Positions 1-7,398 of a DNA stretch of 7,855 nt are shown here, piece after piece. The stretch lies in assembly GCA_002705575.1 (NCBI GenBank), contig PAHI01000075.1, positions 1 to 7,855 on the forward strand, read 5' to 3'. A program made the position numbers and the translations under genes. The stretch is from Fidelibacterota bacterium. GTDB lineage: Bacteria; Marinisomatota; Marinisomatia; SCGC-AAA003-L08; GCA-002719095. How positions within the stretch are numbered: the stretch's first letter is position 1; the number at the start of each line of letters is the position of its first letter. A model generated the notes under the pieces. The model made no database searches, was not told the origin of the DNA, and saw nothing but the letters and a program-made list of their open reading frames with translations.

Positions 1-99
1 ATTTTGGAAATTATTCGTAATTCTATCAGCAGTTAATCTCCAAGACATTGACCCTTCATGCGCTGAAACTATGGCAATTTTTTTATTAATTTTGTCCAT
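1..99 (-). CDS. N-terminal fragment of an unidentified polysaccharide-cluster protein, possibly a glycosyltransferase
   Basis: An open frame of 33 codons starts at ATG 99-97 and runs off the left edge with no stop. It begins MDKINKKIAIVSAHEG and continues with SMSWRLTADRI. A lysine-rich start followed by a short hydrophobic beta-strand (IAIVSAH) resembles the first strand of GT-B glycosyltransferases, and it follows wzy in a polysaccharide operon, but no diagnostic motif is inside the window. The start is the first ATG after the wzy stop, 33 nt downstream of it and in the same frame. No strong Shine-Dalgarno sequence precedes it; AAAAAAGAT is the only purine-rich stretch. The coding call is reasonable; the product is a guess from context. 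Confidence 0.5.
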   Translation of the reverse strand, partial: MDKINKKIAIVSAHEGSMSWRLTADRITNNFQN

Positions 100-132
100 T
101 ATAAGAAGATCTTTTTTATTCAGAATTATAAA

Positions 133-1557
133 TTATACATAAACAATTTTTTTACTACTAGTTATGAAATTTAAAATAAAGATTAACGGTATTATTTTGT
201 AAAGTATTCCAACAATAGTGGAATTTATACTGCTACCAAAAACAGCAACGCCTAAAGTCAAAAAGCATACTACATAGATGATTAGAGAATTAATATTATT
301 GTTCCCCTTAATTAGATAATGAATTTCAATAAAACGAAAAACGATACCAAAAATAAAACATCCAATGATGATTCCAATATATCCAAAGTTCCAATATAGT
401 TCGGAAAATAATCCTGGAGGAACAGCGCCCGAGCCATAGGTAGTTGCTTCGTAAACTTTCATACCAAAATATGTATCTATGCTTATGGGCTTGTCAGGCC
501 AAATTGACCTTGGAATAAAAGAAAGAGGTATCCACAGAAATGAGCTACCAAATTTTTTAGACTCATTTTTATCTATATAGTCCATAATTAAACCAGTCTT
601 TGACACATCAAAACCGCCATTATGGGCAATGAGTGGATCTGCAAGCCGGTGTATATTAAAGGTAGAAATCGATCCAGTTTCAAGACCGGTCCCTTCCCTA
701 AGAGATGTGATACCGTAAAGTAAAAGTACTGCTATTGTAAAAGTATATAGTACTTTAGAAAAGTTTAATACCCTGTCTTTCAATAAGTAGTTTAAAATAA
801 ATGGATTGATTATCATAAATACTAATCCAGATCTACTCTGAGTAAATAAGTAGAAAAAGGATGCAATAATGAAGCAAAGAACACAGAGGATTGAAATATT
901 TAATTTCTTTTTTGGTGATAAAGTTAAATATGTAAATAGAATGTAAAATGAAATTTCAGACAATTGTACAGCAAGTCTCAAAAATGCGCTCGTTTTATAC
1001 TCTCTCAAATTATCAGATATCCCTCTGTGGGATGAGAGATTATCTAATGTTAAAAAGATTATATTTTCAATATTTAACGAAACAAATCTAAAAAGAGCGA
1101 CTGCAGATAAACAAAAACATAATATCCCTACAAGATAAACTCTTGAAAAGCTCCAATCTTTAATTGATATCAATGAATAACTATTTTTGAGGTTAAGCGG
1201 TTTTAAGAAATAACCTAAAATAAAGAACGACATTCCCACGATAATTACTATCAAGGGCCAGATGAGAAAGGTTTTATCATTATTGTGTAGAAAAGTCCAT
1301 TCAACGTAACCTTTGTTAGGTAAATCATAGATAATATATAACATTCTTAAAAACACTGTTATATATATCCAATAAAATAGGTACGCTAGCGGAGAAAAAA
1401 AGTTAGACATTCGGGTTGTCATCAGAGGAAGCGCACAAATTACCAAAATAGTCAAGGTAGGCAATAATAGCAATGAAGATAACTTAAATGTAAAAGTTGC
1501 TGAAAAAATTGATATAACAACTGAGGCTAATAATAATAGGCTTATTAATTTTTTCAT
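133..1557 (-). CDS. wzy: Wzy-type O-antigen/capsule repeat-unit polymerase (integral membrane)
   Basis: The 474-residue protein is hydrophobic throughout, with about 11-12 predicted membrane segments, the first near residues 4-20 and the last near 450-466. Two family hallmarks of the oligosaccharide repeat-unit polymerases are visible: SRSGLV at 241-246, and a large, probably periplasmic loop at about 285-385 that contains IPRSIWPDKP (348-357) and PPGLFSELYWNFG (380-392), after which hydrophobic segments resume. Such proteins join undecaprenyl-PP-linked repeat units in the periplasm after Wzx has flipped them. The ATG overlaps the stop of the preceding glycosyltransferase gene as ATGA (1554-1557), which suggests translational coupling; no separate ribosome site is evident. 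Wzy proteins diverge strongly between serotypes, so the linkage formed cannot be predicted. Stretches of this gene are richer in G+C than the genes upstream. Confidence 0.88.
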   Translation of the reverse strand: MKKLISLLLLASVVISIFSATFTFKLSSLLLLPTLTILVICALPLMTTRMSNFFSPLAYLFYWIYITVFLRMLYIIYDLPNKGYVEWTFLHNNDKTFLIWPLIVIIVGMSFFILGYFLKPLNLKNSYSLISIKDWSFSRVYLVGILCFCLSAVALFRFVSLNIENIIFLTLDNLSSHRGISDNLREYKTSAFLRLAVQLSEISFYILFTYLTLSPKKKLNISILCVLCFIIASFFYLFTQSRSGLVFMIINPFILNYLLKDRVLNFSKVLYTFTIAVLLLYGITSLREGTGLETGSISTFNIHRLADPLIAHNGGFDVSKTGLIMDYIDKNESKKFGSSFLWIPLSFIPRSIWPDKPISIDTYFGMKVYEATTYGSGAVPPGLFSELYWNFGYIGIIIGCFIFGIVFRFIEIHYLIKGNNNINSLIIYVVCFLTLGVAVFGSSINSTIVGILYKIIPLIFILNFITSSKKIVYV

Positions 1558-2594
1558 TTTTTCATAAAGGCATTGTAAATACTAAGTGTTTGCTTAGCTG
1601 TCTTGTCCCATGAAAAGCGTAATGAATTACTGAATCCCTTAGTCTGATACCGCGAAAATACTTTCTCTTCTAAAAGTGATTTAATTGAACTTGCAATAGT
1701 TTCAGGGTTGCATTCTTTTAGTAAAATTGCACCATTTCCAGCAACTTCAGGGATTGAAGAAATATTATTACAAATTACTGGGCATCCAGCTTTTTGTGCT
1801 TCCAAAATTGGTATACCAAAACCTTCATAAAGAGATGGATAGAGTAGGCATAGTGCCTTATTGTATAACTGATTCAATTCGGCTGAGCTTACATAGCCTA
1901 AATGACGATATCTTTTCCCTAATTTTTGATTTAATTCCAAAATTTCTTCCGATGTTAAATTTCCTCCACCAACTATACAAAGCGATATGTCTTTTTTTAT
2001 CTCAAGTGCTTTGACAACAATTTTAAAATTTTTGTAACCCACTCTAGGGCCAACGAAAATTACAAAAGGATCAATTATTCTTTTATGATATGGAGTTTTT
2101 AATGATGTGAAATCATCACTAGCAGAAAGGTGCGTTACAAATACCTTATTTTCATTTAGACTAGGATAGTAATTTAGTAAATCATTTTTTGTATTGTTTG
2201 AAATACATATTATTGCGTCTGAATTTCTAATTGCCTTATTTTTTTGGTAAATATGTGGAGCTGAGCGAACATTGTAATTAAACTTCTCGTAAGTAAAGTC
2301 ATACAGTGTGATTACATTTTTTACCTTTTTACTTTTAGAAATACGGTAATAACTACTATGTAAAATACTGCCATCTGAAATATTTAATACATCTCTATAT
2401 CTCTCAAGTATTCTATACTTATAATTTTTTACTTTGCTAATTATTTTATAGTCTAACCTTGGATTGCCATATAGTGATAATTGAGTTTTTTTAGGCAGTA
2501 TTTGCGAAGACTCATTAATCAAATTAGTAAAGTAATTTGAAATACCTCCATATTGTTGAAGAGAATAAATAATTCCATCAAAATTGATTTTCAC
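1554..2594 (-). CDS. GT4-fold (group 1) glycosyltransferase
   Basis: The 346-residue protein has the two-domain layout of GT-B glycosyltransferases of family GT4. The N-terminal strand MKINFDGIIYSLQQYGGIS (1-19) carries the glycine-rich acceptor-side loop. LYDFTYEKF (98-106) and CISNNTKNDLL (130-140) follow the usual pattern before the linker. FVGPRVGYKNF (180-190) opens the C-terminal domain. The donor-binding site is PSLYEGFGIPILEAQKAG, where E257 and E265 form the EX7E motif, followed by IPEVAGNGAIL. It probably adds one sugar to the undecaprenyl-linked repeat unit at the cytoplasmic membrane face, with retention of configuration as in GT4; donor and acceptor are unknown. The start is GTG at 2594-2592, directly after the wzx stop codon, with AAGG 8 nt upstream. 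Its stop overlaps the wzy start by 4 nt. Confidence 0.9.
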   Translation of the reverse strand: MKINFDGIIYSLQQYGGISNYFTNLINESSQILPKKTQLSLYGNPRLDYKIISKVKNYKYRILERYRDVLNISDGSILHSSYYRISKSKKVKNVITLYDFTYEKFNYNVRSAPHIYQKNKAIRNSDAIICISNNTKNDLLNYYPSLNENKVFVTHLSASDDFTSLKTPYHKRIIDPFVIFVGPRVGYKNFKIVVKALEIKKDISLCIVGGGNLTSEEILELNQKLGKRYRHLGYVSSAELNQLYNKALCLLYPSLYEGFGIPILEAQKAGCPVICNNISSIPEVAGNGAILLKECNPETIASSIKSLLEEKVFSRYQTKGFSNSLRFSWDKTAKQTLSIYNAFMKK

Positions 2595-4019
2595 TTAACT
2601 GGCCTTGTTTGAAGAATTTCTTAGGTGCACAATTTCTTTATATGAAAAAGCCAATGTAAGGAAAATAGTGATAAATGAAAAAAATTCTAAAACACCTAAT
2701 TTGTCTAAAATTAAAAATGAAATTGAAAATATTGTTAACCGCAAAAAGGGTATCAAATTATTGTAGAATTTTGCTTTTAAATATCTGGACGATAATAATA
2801 AAATAATTAATGAAACACTTATGTTCATTAACATGATAAAACGCGCAATAGAATTTGTTAAGCTTAGTCCCATATTAGCTAAAAAACTTGTGTTAAAAAC
2901 AAAAAAACAAAATGAAATTAAAATTAAAATGAATACTGAGCTTGTAATGATTAATGATTTTATTTTTTCTCTTGAGATCAAAAGAGCTGTGTCTGCAAAA
3001 ATAACATTTTGAAATAATACTGAAAACATAAGAGGTATGAATATTTGATCGGCACCTATATAATTTGGGAAAAATATTTCTAAAAAAAAATGGATTGATA
3101 TCCCTGAAATTGAAGCAGTTATATAAAAAAGTATCTCAATGTATTTTCTAATTTTCAGTAAGTAGTTGCTAATTTTATGAAGATCAGAAGAATTTTTTAT
3201 GACCCCCATAACTTCTGAAAAGTATGCCCATGCAATTGATGAGATGCCATTCCCAGCTACAATTGCTAAGGATGCTCCAAAACTATAAATTCCAATCTCA
3301 ATTGAATTTGAATAAGAACCAACAAACCATTGACCAAGTGTTTGCATAAGAAGAAGGAGTGTATTCAGAACTAATAATGGAAAACTTGATTGCAATAAGG
3401 GTTTTAAAATATTTTTCTTTAAACTGGGTTTGAAAAATTTTGATACTAATGAAAAATAAAAAGACATGACACAGAAATTAATTGCTAAGATAAAATAAAA
3501 CAGATATTCAATGCCTAGTCCTAATTGATTTACAAAAAATATTGATAATAAACACAAAATGGAGTAAGAAAATTCTGTCTGACCTACTCTTAAAACGTTG
3601 CCAAGGATTCTTTGTGTGTTTGCAAGTATTTCACAGTTAATAGTTACTGATGCAATTTGAAATACTACTGAAGAATAATACATTGCCTCATGGATTGTTC
3701 CTAATTCTACTCTGAAATAGTATAGCGCAAATGATGATACAATTAAAAAAAGTGAAATAATGAACGTAAAGGATAAAATATTTGATAAAGTAGCGGTAAA
3801 GATTTTATCTTTTTTTGAAACGCCAGATAGCTTTAATGTTATTCCCTCTCTTAGGCCAAACCCTAAAACTGATAGCTGCTGATATGCCAGCATTACCAAA
3901 GCGTATATACCGTAGCTTTTGGGACCTAAAGATGAAGCGAGATAAAATCCTCTAGCTGCATTAATAAAAAGCGTACCATATCTTAGACCAACAAACAAAA
4001 TGGATTGACTTATTTTCAT
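2595..4019 (-). CDS. wzx: Wzx-type repeat-unit flippase (MOP/PST superfamily)
   Basis: The 474-residue polytopic protein has roughly 12 hydrophobic segments separated by short loops. Its N-terminus matches the polysaccharide-transporter pattern: an amphipathic start, then GLRYGTLFINAARGFYLA and LGPKSYGIYAL (31-41), the typical 'LG...YG.y' turn. Length and topology fit Wzx flippases, which move undecaprenyl-PP-linked oligosaccharides across the inner membrane; the adjacent wzy supports this over a MATE drug exporter. The ATG at 4019 is the earliest possible start because the codon immediately upstream (4022-4020) is an in-frame TAA. The 24-nt leader is almost pure A/T and shows no Shine-Dalgarno sequence, so expression may depend on ribosomes arriving from the upstream gene. 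It ends in TAA directly abutting the GTG of the next gene in the same frame. Confidence 0.88.
   Translation of the reverse strand: MKISQSILFVGLRYGTLFINAARGFYLASSLGPKSYGIYALVMLAYQQLSVLGFGLREGITLKLSGVSKKDKIFTATLSNILSFTFIISLFLIVSSFALYYFRVELGTIHEAMYYSSVVFQIASVTINCEILANTQRILGNVLRVGQTEFSYSILCLLSIFFVNQLGLGIEYLFYFILAINFCVMSFYFSLVSKFFKPSLKKNILKPLLQSSFPLLVLNTLLLLMQTLGQWFVGSYSNSIEIGIYSFGASLAIVAGNGISSIAWAYFSEVMGVIKNSSDLHKISNYLLKIRKYIEILFYITASISGISIHFFLEIFFPNYIGADQIFIPLMFSVLFQNVIFADTALLISREKIKSLIITSSVFILILISFCFFVFNTSFLANMGLSLTNSIARFIMLMNISVSLIILLLSSRYLKAKFYNNLIPFLRLTIFSISFLILDKLGVLEFFSFITIFLTLAFSYKEIVHLRNSSNKAS
2603..2606 (-). promoter_or_regulatory. Ribosome-binding site AAGG supporting the GTG start of the GT4 gene
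   Basis: AAGG on the minus strand lies within the last codons of wzx, 8 nt before GTG 2594. It supports initiation at this GTG, directly after the wzx stop codon, and matches the glycosyltransferase N-terminus MKINFDG. Confidence 0.5.
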
Positions 4020-4043
4020 TTATAATGCTTAATATATTGTAAT

Positions 4044-5396
4044 TTAATCTTTTACAGAGAAAATATCGTTCTCGTTTTTTTTCCAAAAAATTTCATTTTT
4101 ATTAATTAGCTCAGATTTGATTAAACCAATTTTTCCAAGAGCAGATAAACCCAGCAAAGATGAATTACCATCGTATATTGTGCCAATATTATCATAATAC
4201 TCTTTAAATGAAAGTCTAATTTTTGATGATTGATAATTGAAGCTTGATATGGAGTCTATTAGTTGCTTTTCATTGGTTATATACCCAAAAAGAAAATTAT
4301 TTTTTATAGAATAGTTTTTAAGGGGCTTTTCAGAAAACATATAACGAAGTATTAACTTATCTGCATAACCAGCTTCAAAGAAAATACCAGACTCATTAGT
4401 AATTATAATGTCACTACAATTAAAAAATTCATATAGTGACTGATTTTCAGGGTGTTGTATGTCAACATTTAAATTTTTCAAATATTTTTTATACATTTTT
4501 CTGTCTAAACTAGGATGAGGTCTAACTAAAATTCTTTTTTTGTTAAAATGTATTTGTAATTGATTGATCAAGCTAACAATTTTTTTCATATTGTCTTCAG
4601 AGCCAATGCATATTGAAATATTTTTCATTTTGTTTTGAGGTATAAGCCTATCGATTTTTGGTGAACCAATAAGAAAAATCTTTTCATAGGTTTGATTTTC
4701 CTTATTCAATAGCTTGGTTAAAGAATTTTTTCCACTTAATAAAAAATAATCACATTCAATTTTTGACCAAGCATCAATCATTTGGGTATGCTCAAGGTAA
4801 ATAAGCTTAATTTTTTTTGATTTTGCAATTTTCATACCTACTCTTGAGATTGGTGATACGTGATTGGATATAAAAACGCCTTTGGTCGTTTTTTCATTTA
4901 TAATTTTCTGAAGTGAAAAATGAAGACCTGCACATAACATAATTTGATCGAAACAGTACTTGACAAAATTTCGTTCGGACTTTTTTAATTTTAACAGATT
5001 ATAAAATACTACAGGGGTAAAGATTATACCCACTAAGTAAGAACTAATGCCTATTCTTTTTTGATAATTACCAATCGTAAAAGAAAATAAATTTGAATTT
5101 ATATCAGTTAAAAATTGAGAAGATTCAAATTCTCTTGAGGAATTTGAAATTACTAATATGTTTGGTTTATTTACATTTACTGAAAATAAAAAACTAGTGT
5201 TGGTCATCATATGATAGAAATATGAAACAATTCTTATCATATAACCTTTTTTTGGCAAATTATATTTAGCGGTATTTAAATGGTCTATTTCCTTTTTTGT
5301 AAATTCAGTGAAGCAGTCTAGAAATGAACCTGAATTAATAAACTGAACCGTATTGGATAATCTTTCAAGAAAAAAAGGGTATTTTTTTATTTTAAT
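4044..5396 (-). CDS. TagF-like (CDP-glycerol glycerophosphotransferase superfamily) transferase, probable non-ATG start
   Basis: The protein is about 450 residues if begun at ATT 5396-5394. A GT-B-like C-terminal half carries signatures of the CDP-glycerol glycerophosphotransferase/surface-carbohydrate transferase group (numbering from the ATT start): IYLEHTQ near 199-205, FLLSGKNS near 218-225, FLIGSPKIDR near 241-250, LVRPHP at 290-295, and SDIIITNESGIFFEAGYADK near 328-347. It is probably a cytoplasmic transferase of a sugar or phospho-alditol to the repeat unit; whether the donor is CDP-activated is not shown. The first ordinary start codon is TTG at 5258, but the frame stays open upstream to a TAA at 5405-5403, and those 48 codons read like protein (KIKKYPFFLERLSN...). 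I chose ATT because AAAGG lies 9 nt upstream. Alternatives are the TTG, or GTG 5421 plus a 1-nt frameshift. The family call is fairly firm, the start is not. Confidence 0.72.
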   Translation of the reverse strand: MKIKKYPFFLERLSNTVQFINSGSFLDCFTEFTKKEIDHLNTAKYNLPKKGYMIRIVSYFYHMMTNTSFLFSVNVNKPNILVISNSSREFESSQFLTDINSNLFSFTIGNYQKRIGISSYLVGIIFTPVVFYNLLKLKKSERNFVKYCFDQIMLCAGLHFSLQKIINEKTTKGVFISNHVSPISRVGMKIAKSKKIKLIYLEHTQMIDAWSKIECDYFLLSGKNSLTKLLNKENQTYEKIFLIGSPKIDRLIPQNKMKNISICIGSEDNMKKIVSLINQLQIHFNKKRILVRPHPSLDRKMYKKYLKNLNVDIQHPENQSLYEFFNCSDIIITNESGIFFEAGYADKLILRYMFSEKPLKNYSIKNNFLFGYITNEKQLIDSISSFNYQSSKIRLSFKEYYDNIGTIYDGNSSLLGLSALGKIGLIKSELINKNEIFWKKNENDIFSVKD

Positions 5397-5405
5397 TGCT
5401 AATTA

Positions 5406-5410
5406 CCTTT
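5406..5410 (-). promoter_or_regulatory. Shine-Dalgarno-like AAAGG that supports the ATT start of the TagF-like gene
   Basis: On the minus strand AAAGG occupies 5410-5406, just after the oxygenase stop (5420-5418). Nine nucleotides separate it from the in-frame ATT at 5396-5394, which is normal spacing for initiation. No ATG, GTG or TTG lies in that frame between the upstream stop (5405-5403) and TTG 5258. Confidence 0.45.
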
Positions 5411-5417
5411 GAAAACT

Positions 5418-6314
5418 TCACTCGTTGTAGCCAGATGGCTTTAGACTTTTTCCATAGTCATTTATAGGTTTGATAATTTTGATTCCTGTTTTAATAGAAA
5501 GCTCTTTTACATCTAGGCTAGTACCTGAATATCTAAAATACCTTACATAATCTTGTCGATTTCTAATATAATTTAAATATCTTGATAAATGCTCACCTTC
5601 TGCTCCGTATGTAAAAAAAACACCTCTTCTTTTATCAGGATTGTGCTTTTCTAGCCAACTCGGTATATAGTCTTCAACGCGTGGATGAAGACAAAGATTA
5701 TTGAAAAATTTAAGTCTTTTAAAATTTCCACTATGTGTAGTAGTAAATTTCCAAATGACAATATCTCCAAGATTACTAGATACATTTACAAATCCTCTTT
5801 TAAATTTTGAGGTGGGCATCTTGTGGGACTTTGGCATGATTTTCACACCACCACTGTAACCTCTGGTATCATTTAAATAAAGTCCAATTCTTATGAGAGG
5901 GTATTCACCTTTCCAATCTTCACCATCAGGGTTTTCCCTATCAACGATCCTATTATCAGAATGAAATCCCCGGTCACCTTCACCTGATTGCATATTGCTT
6001 TCCCCAAAATAACATATATTTTCACCAAGTATTTGTTTAACTATTTTGATTATTTTTTTATTGAAAATCAAAAATTCGTAATCTCTAAGCTCTTTGTACG
6101 CAAGCAAATCACCAAGAATGAGCACTTGATCGGTTTTTCTATTAAAACCAGCAAATGATTTTCTTGAATTGATAGTTGCTTGTTTCTTATTAAGATTTTT
6201 TTCTTCGATTAAATCAAAGCATTTTTTTATACCCAATATCTCCTCTTTATCAAAAATATTCTTTAAAATGCAATAACCATTTTCTTCGATTAATGATTTT
6301 AAATTTTCACTCAT
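5418..6314 (-). CDS. Phytanoyl-CoA-dioxygenase-like (PhyH family) Fe(II)/2-oxoglutarate oxygenase
   Basis: The 298-residue protein, counted from ATG 6314, begins ENGYCILKNIFDKEEI (11-26), the usual PhyH opening in which an N-terminal strand and helix precede the jelly-roll. The iron-binding facial triad is visible as H118-x-D120 in GFHSD and H194 in TTTHSGN, preceded by GDIVIW (183-188). R229 or R230 in RRGVFFTYG is the likely 2-oxoglutarate-binding arginine. GGVKIMPKSHK (155-165) is the typical strand before the distal histidine. PhyH proteins in polysaccharide loci are thought to hydroxylate or oxidise a small substrate or sugar residue; the substrate is unknown. Two upstream in-frame ATGs (6392, 6359) would overlap the kinase gene and lack ribosome sites, while ATG 6314 has AGAGAAG 6 nt upstream, so I use 6314, leaving a 28-nt gap. 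Confidence 0.82.
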   Translation of the reverse strand: MSENLKSLIEENGYCILKNIFDKEEILGIKKCFDLIEEKNLNKKQATINSRKSFAGFNRKTDQVLILGDLLAYKELRDYEFLIFNKKIIKIVKQILGENICYFGESNMQSGEGDRGFHSDNRIVDRENPDGEDWKGEYPLIRIGLYLNDTRGYSGGVKIMPKSHKMPTSKFKRGFVNVSSNLGDIVIWKFTTTHSGNFKRLKFFNNLCLHPRVEDYIPSWLEKHNPDKRRGVFFTYGAEGEHLSRYLNYIRNRQDYVRYFRYSGTSLDVKELSIKTGIKIIKPINDYGKSLKPSGYNE

Positions 6315-6320
6315 ATTGGT

Positions 6321-6327
6321 CTTCTCT
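6321..6327 (-). promoter_or_regulatory. Shine-Dalgarno sequence AGAGAAG that fixes the oxygenase start
   Basis: AGAGAAG on the minus strand ends 6 nt before ATG 6314-6312 and lies inside the short gap after the kinase stop. Neither in-frame upstream ATG has a comparable purine-rich site, so this decides the start. Confidence 0.6.
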
Positions 6328-6342
6328 AATTTTATTGATTTA

Positions 6343-7398
6343 TTAATTAAATATTTCATTTTTACAAATAATATCAACTTCATGAAGTCCACATATTTGT
6401 GTTTTCAAAACTGAATTCCACTTAGAAAATCCATTAGAAATATTCTCTTCAAGAATAAACAATAATCTTCTTGCTACTTCTTTTTTAATAAAAAAAGATG
6501 CTTCTTTGGGGTCAAAAAACATATCTGAATCTGAATTATTGATAATTTCTATAAAGATTTCCCTAGATTTTTTAGAATAGGATTTATTGGCTATATCTTG
6601 GCGGATTAGTTTAAAAAAGCAAAAACCGATTGCAGTTAGTGGATTGATTAAATGCACTGAATCAAGGTCTACAACAAATCCTTCATCATTTGTAATTAAT
6701 ACATTATGCGGATGTAAATCTACATGAAGCGGATAAGCTTTGTGCGTTAAGTTATTTCCTTTTAAAAAATTCTTAATATTGCAAATTAAGAATTTTTTGT
6801 TTTCATAAATTAGATTTGAATTCTCGATACCTAGAGATTCCTTGTATTTATTTAAATCTTTAATGATTGTATCTAATATTTCCAGCCCATTTTCAGGAAA
6901 TAAAGGTAAATTTGACAAATTTGAAAAACTTAAGGTTTTAGAGTTTTTATGAAAATTATATATAGCTGAAGCGGCTTTTTTAATATCTTCTTGACCACCT
7001 GAAAAATATCTACCATTAATATATTCAGAAATTTGAATTGCTTTATTTCCAATTTTTGTAAAGGATTGACTATTATTATTAAATAATATTTTAGGTGAAG
7101 AAGATTTTTTGTTCTTAAAGGATTTTGATATGTAATCTATTCGATTAAAATAACTTTCGTCTTTATTTGAAATGATTTTTATAACAAGATTGTTTGAATT
7201 TGTTTTGCACAAATAATTTTTTGAATTAATGTTTAAAGTATTTATTTGTTGAATAGACTTTAACTTTCCAAATTTATCACCATAATTTTCAATAAATGCT
7301 TTAACGACCCATTTCAAATTTGTATCATTAAGAAGATTTTTTTTGCTGAAATTTGGACCACTTATCGAGAAATTGTCCTTTTCAAAAAAAGCAGTCAT
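6343..7398 (-). CDS. APH/choline-kinase-fold small-molecule kinase
   Basis: The 351-residue protein has the protein-kinase-like phosphotransferase fold (APH family). LVIKII (71-76) supplies the ATP-contacting lysine K74. ISEYINGRYF (123-132) resembles the hinge. The catalytic loop HVDLHPHNVLI (225-235) contains D227 as catalytic base and N232 for metal. VVDLDSV (242-248) is the DFG-equivalent, with D244 for Mg2+. The length fits choline/ethanolamine kinases, N-acetylhexosamine 1-kinase and aminoglycoside phosphotransferases. In this locus, phosphorylation of a biosynthetic intermediate (a sugar, alditol or amino-alcohol) is likelier than antibiotic resistance. The ATG overlaps the SDR stop as TAATG, with AAAAGGA 5 nt upstream. 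Very low G+C (11 of 60 bases at 7201-7260) and many Asn and Lys codons set it apart from the SDR gene. The substrate is unknown. Confidence 0.8.
   Translation of the reverse strand: MTAFFEKDNFSISGPNFSKKNLLNDTNLKWVVKAFIENYGDKFGKLKSIQQINTLNINSKNYLCKTNSNNLVIKIISNKDESYFNRIDYISKSFKNKKSSSPKILFNNNSQSFTKIGNKAIQISEYINGRYFSGGQEDIKKAASAIYNFHKNSKTLSFSNLSNLPLFPENGLEILDTIIKDLNKYKESLGIENSNLIYENKKFLICNIKNFLKGNNLTHKAYPLHVDLHPHNVLITNDEGFVVDLDSVHLINPLTAIGFCFFKLIRQDIANKSYSKKSREIFIEIINNSDSDMFFDPKEASFFIKKEVARRLLFILEENISNGFSKWNSVLKTQICGLHEVDIICKNEIFN

Noticed and set aside
100..160. TATAAT-like strings on the minus strand near the wzy end, as a possible promoter for the last gene
   Set aside because: No credible -35 at proper spacing, and such strings arise often in DNA this AT-rich.
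1727..2014. Plus-strand open frame of 95 codons
   Set aside because: It lies antisense inside the GT4 gene, has no recognisable motif, and the minus frame there carries the EX7E donor site.
2821..3012. Plus-strand open frame of 63 codons
   Set aside because: Antisense to wzx in A-rich sequence; the Lys/Ile-rich translation is the mirror of Phe/Leu/Ile membrane-segment codons.
5370..5388. A7 and T7 homopolymers as a phase-variation switch for the TagF-like gene
   Set aside because: The alternative GTG frame already stops at 5394-5392, before these runs, so slippage there would not reconnect it to the transferase frame; 7-nt runs are also common at this base composition.
6315..6392. Longer oxygenase start at ATG 6392 (26 extra residues) or ATG 6359
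   Set aside because: Both overlap the kinase reading frame, lack a Shine-Dalgarno site, and add residues ahead of the normal PhyH N-terminus; ATG 6314 has a good site.
6343..7398. Aminoglycoside resistance gene
   Set aside because: Only the fold-level kinase motifs match; the location within a polysaccharide operon argues for a biosynthetic kinase.
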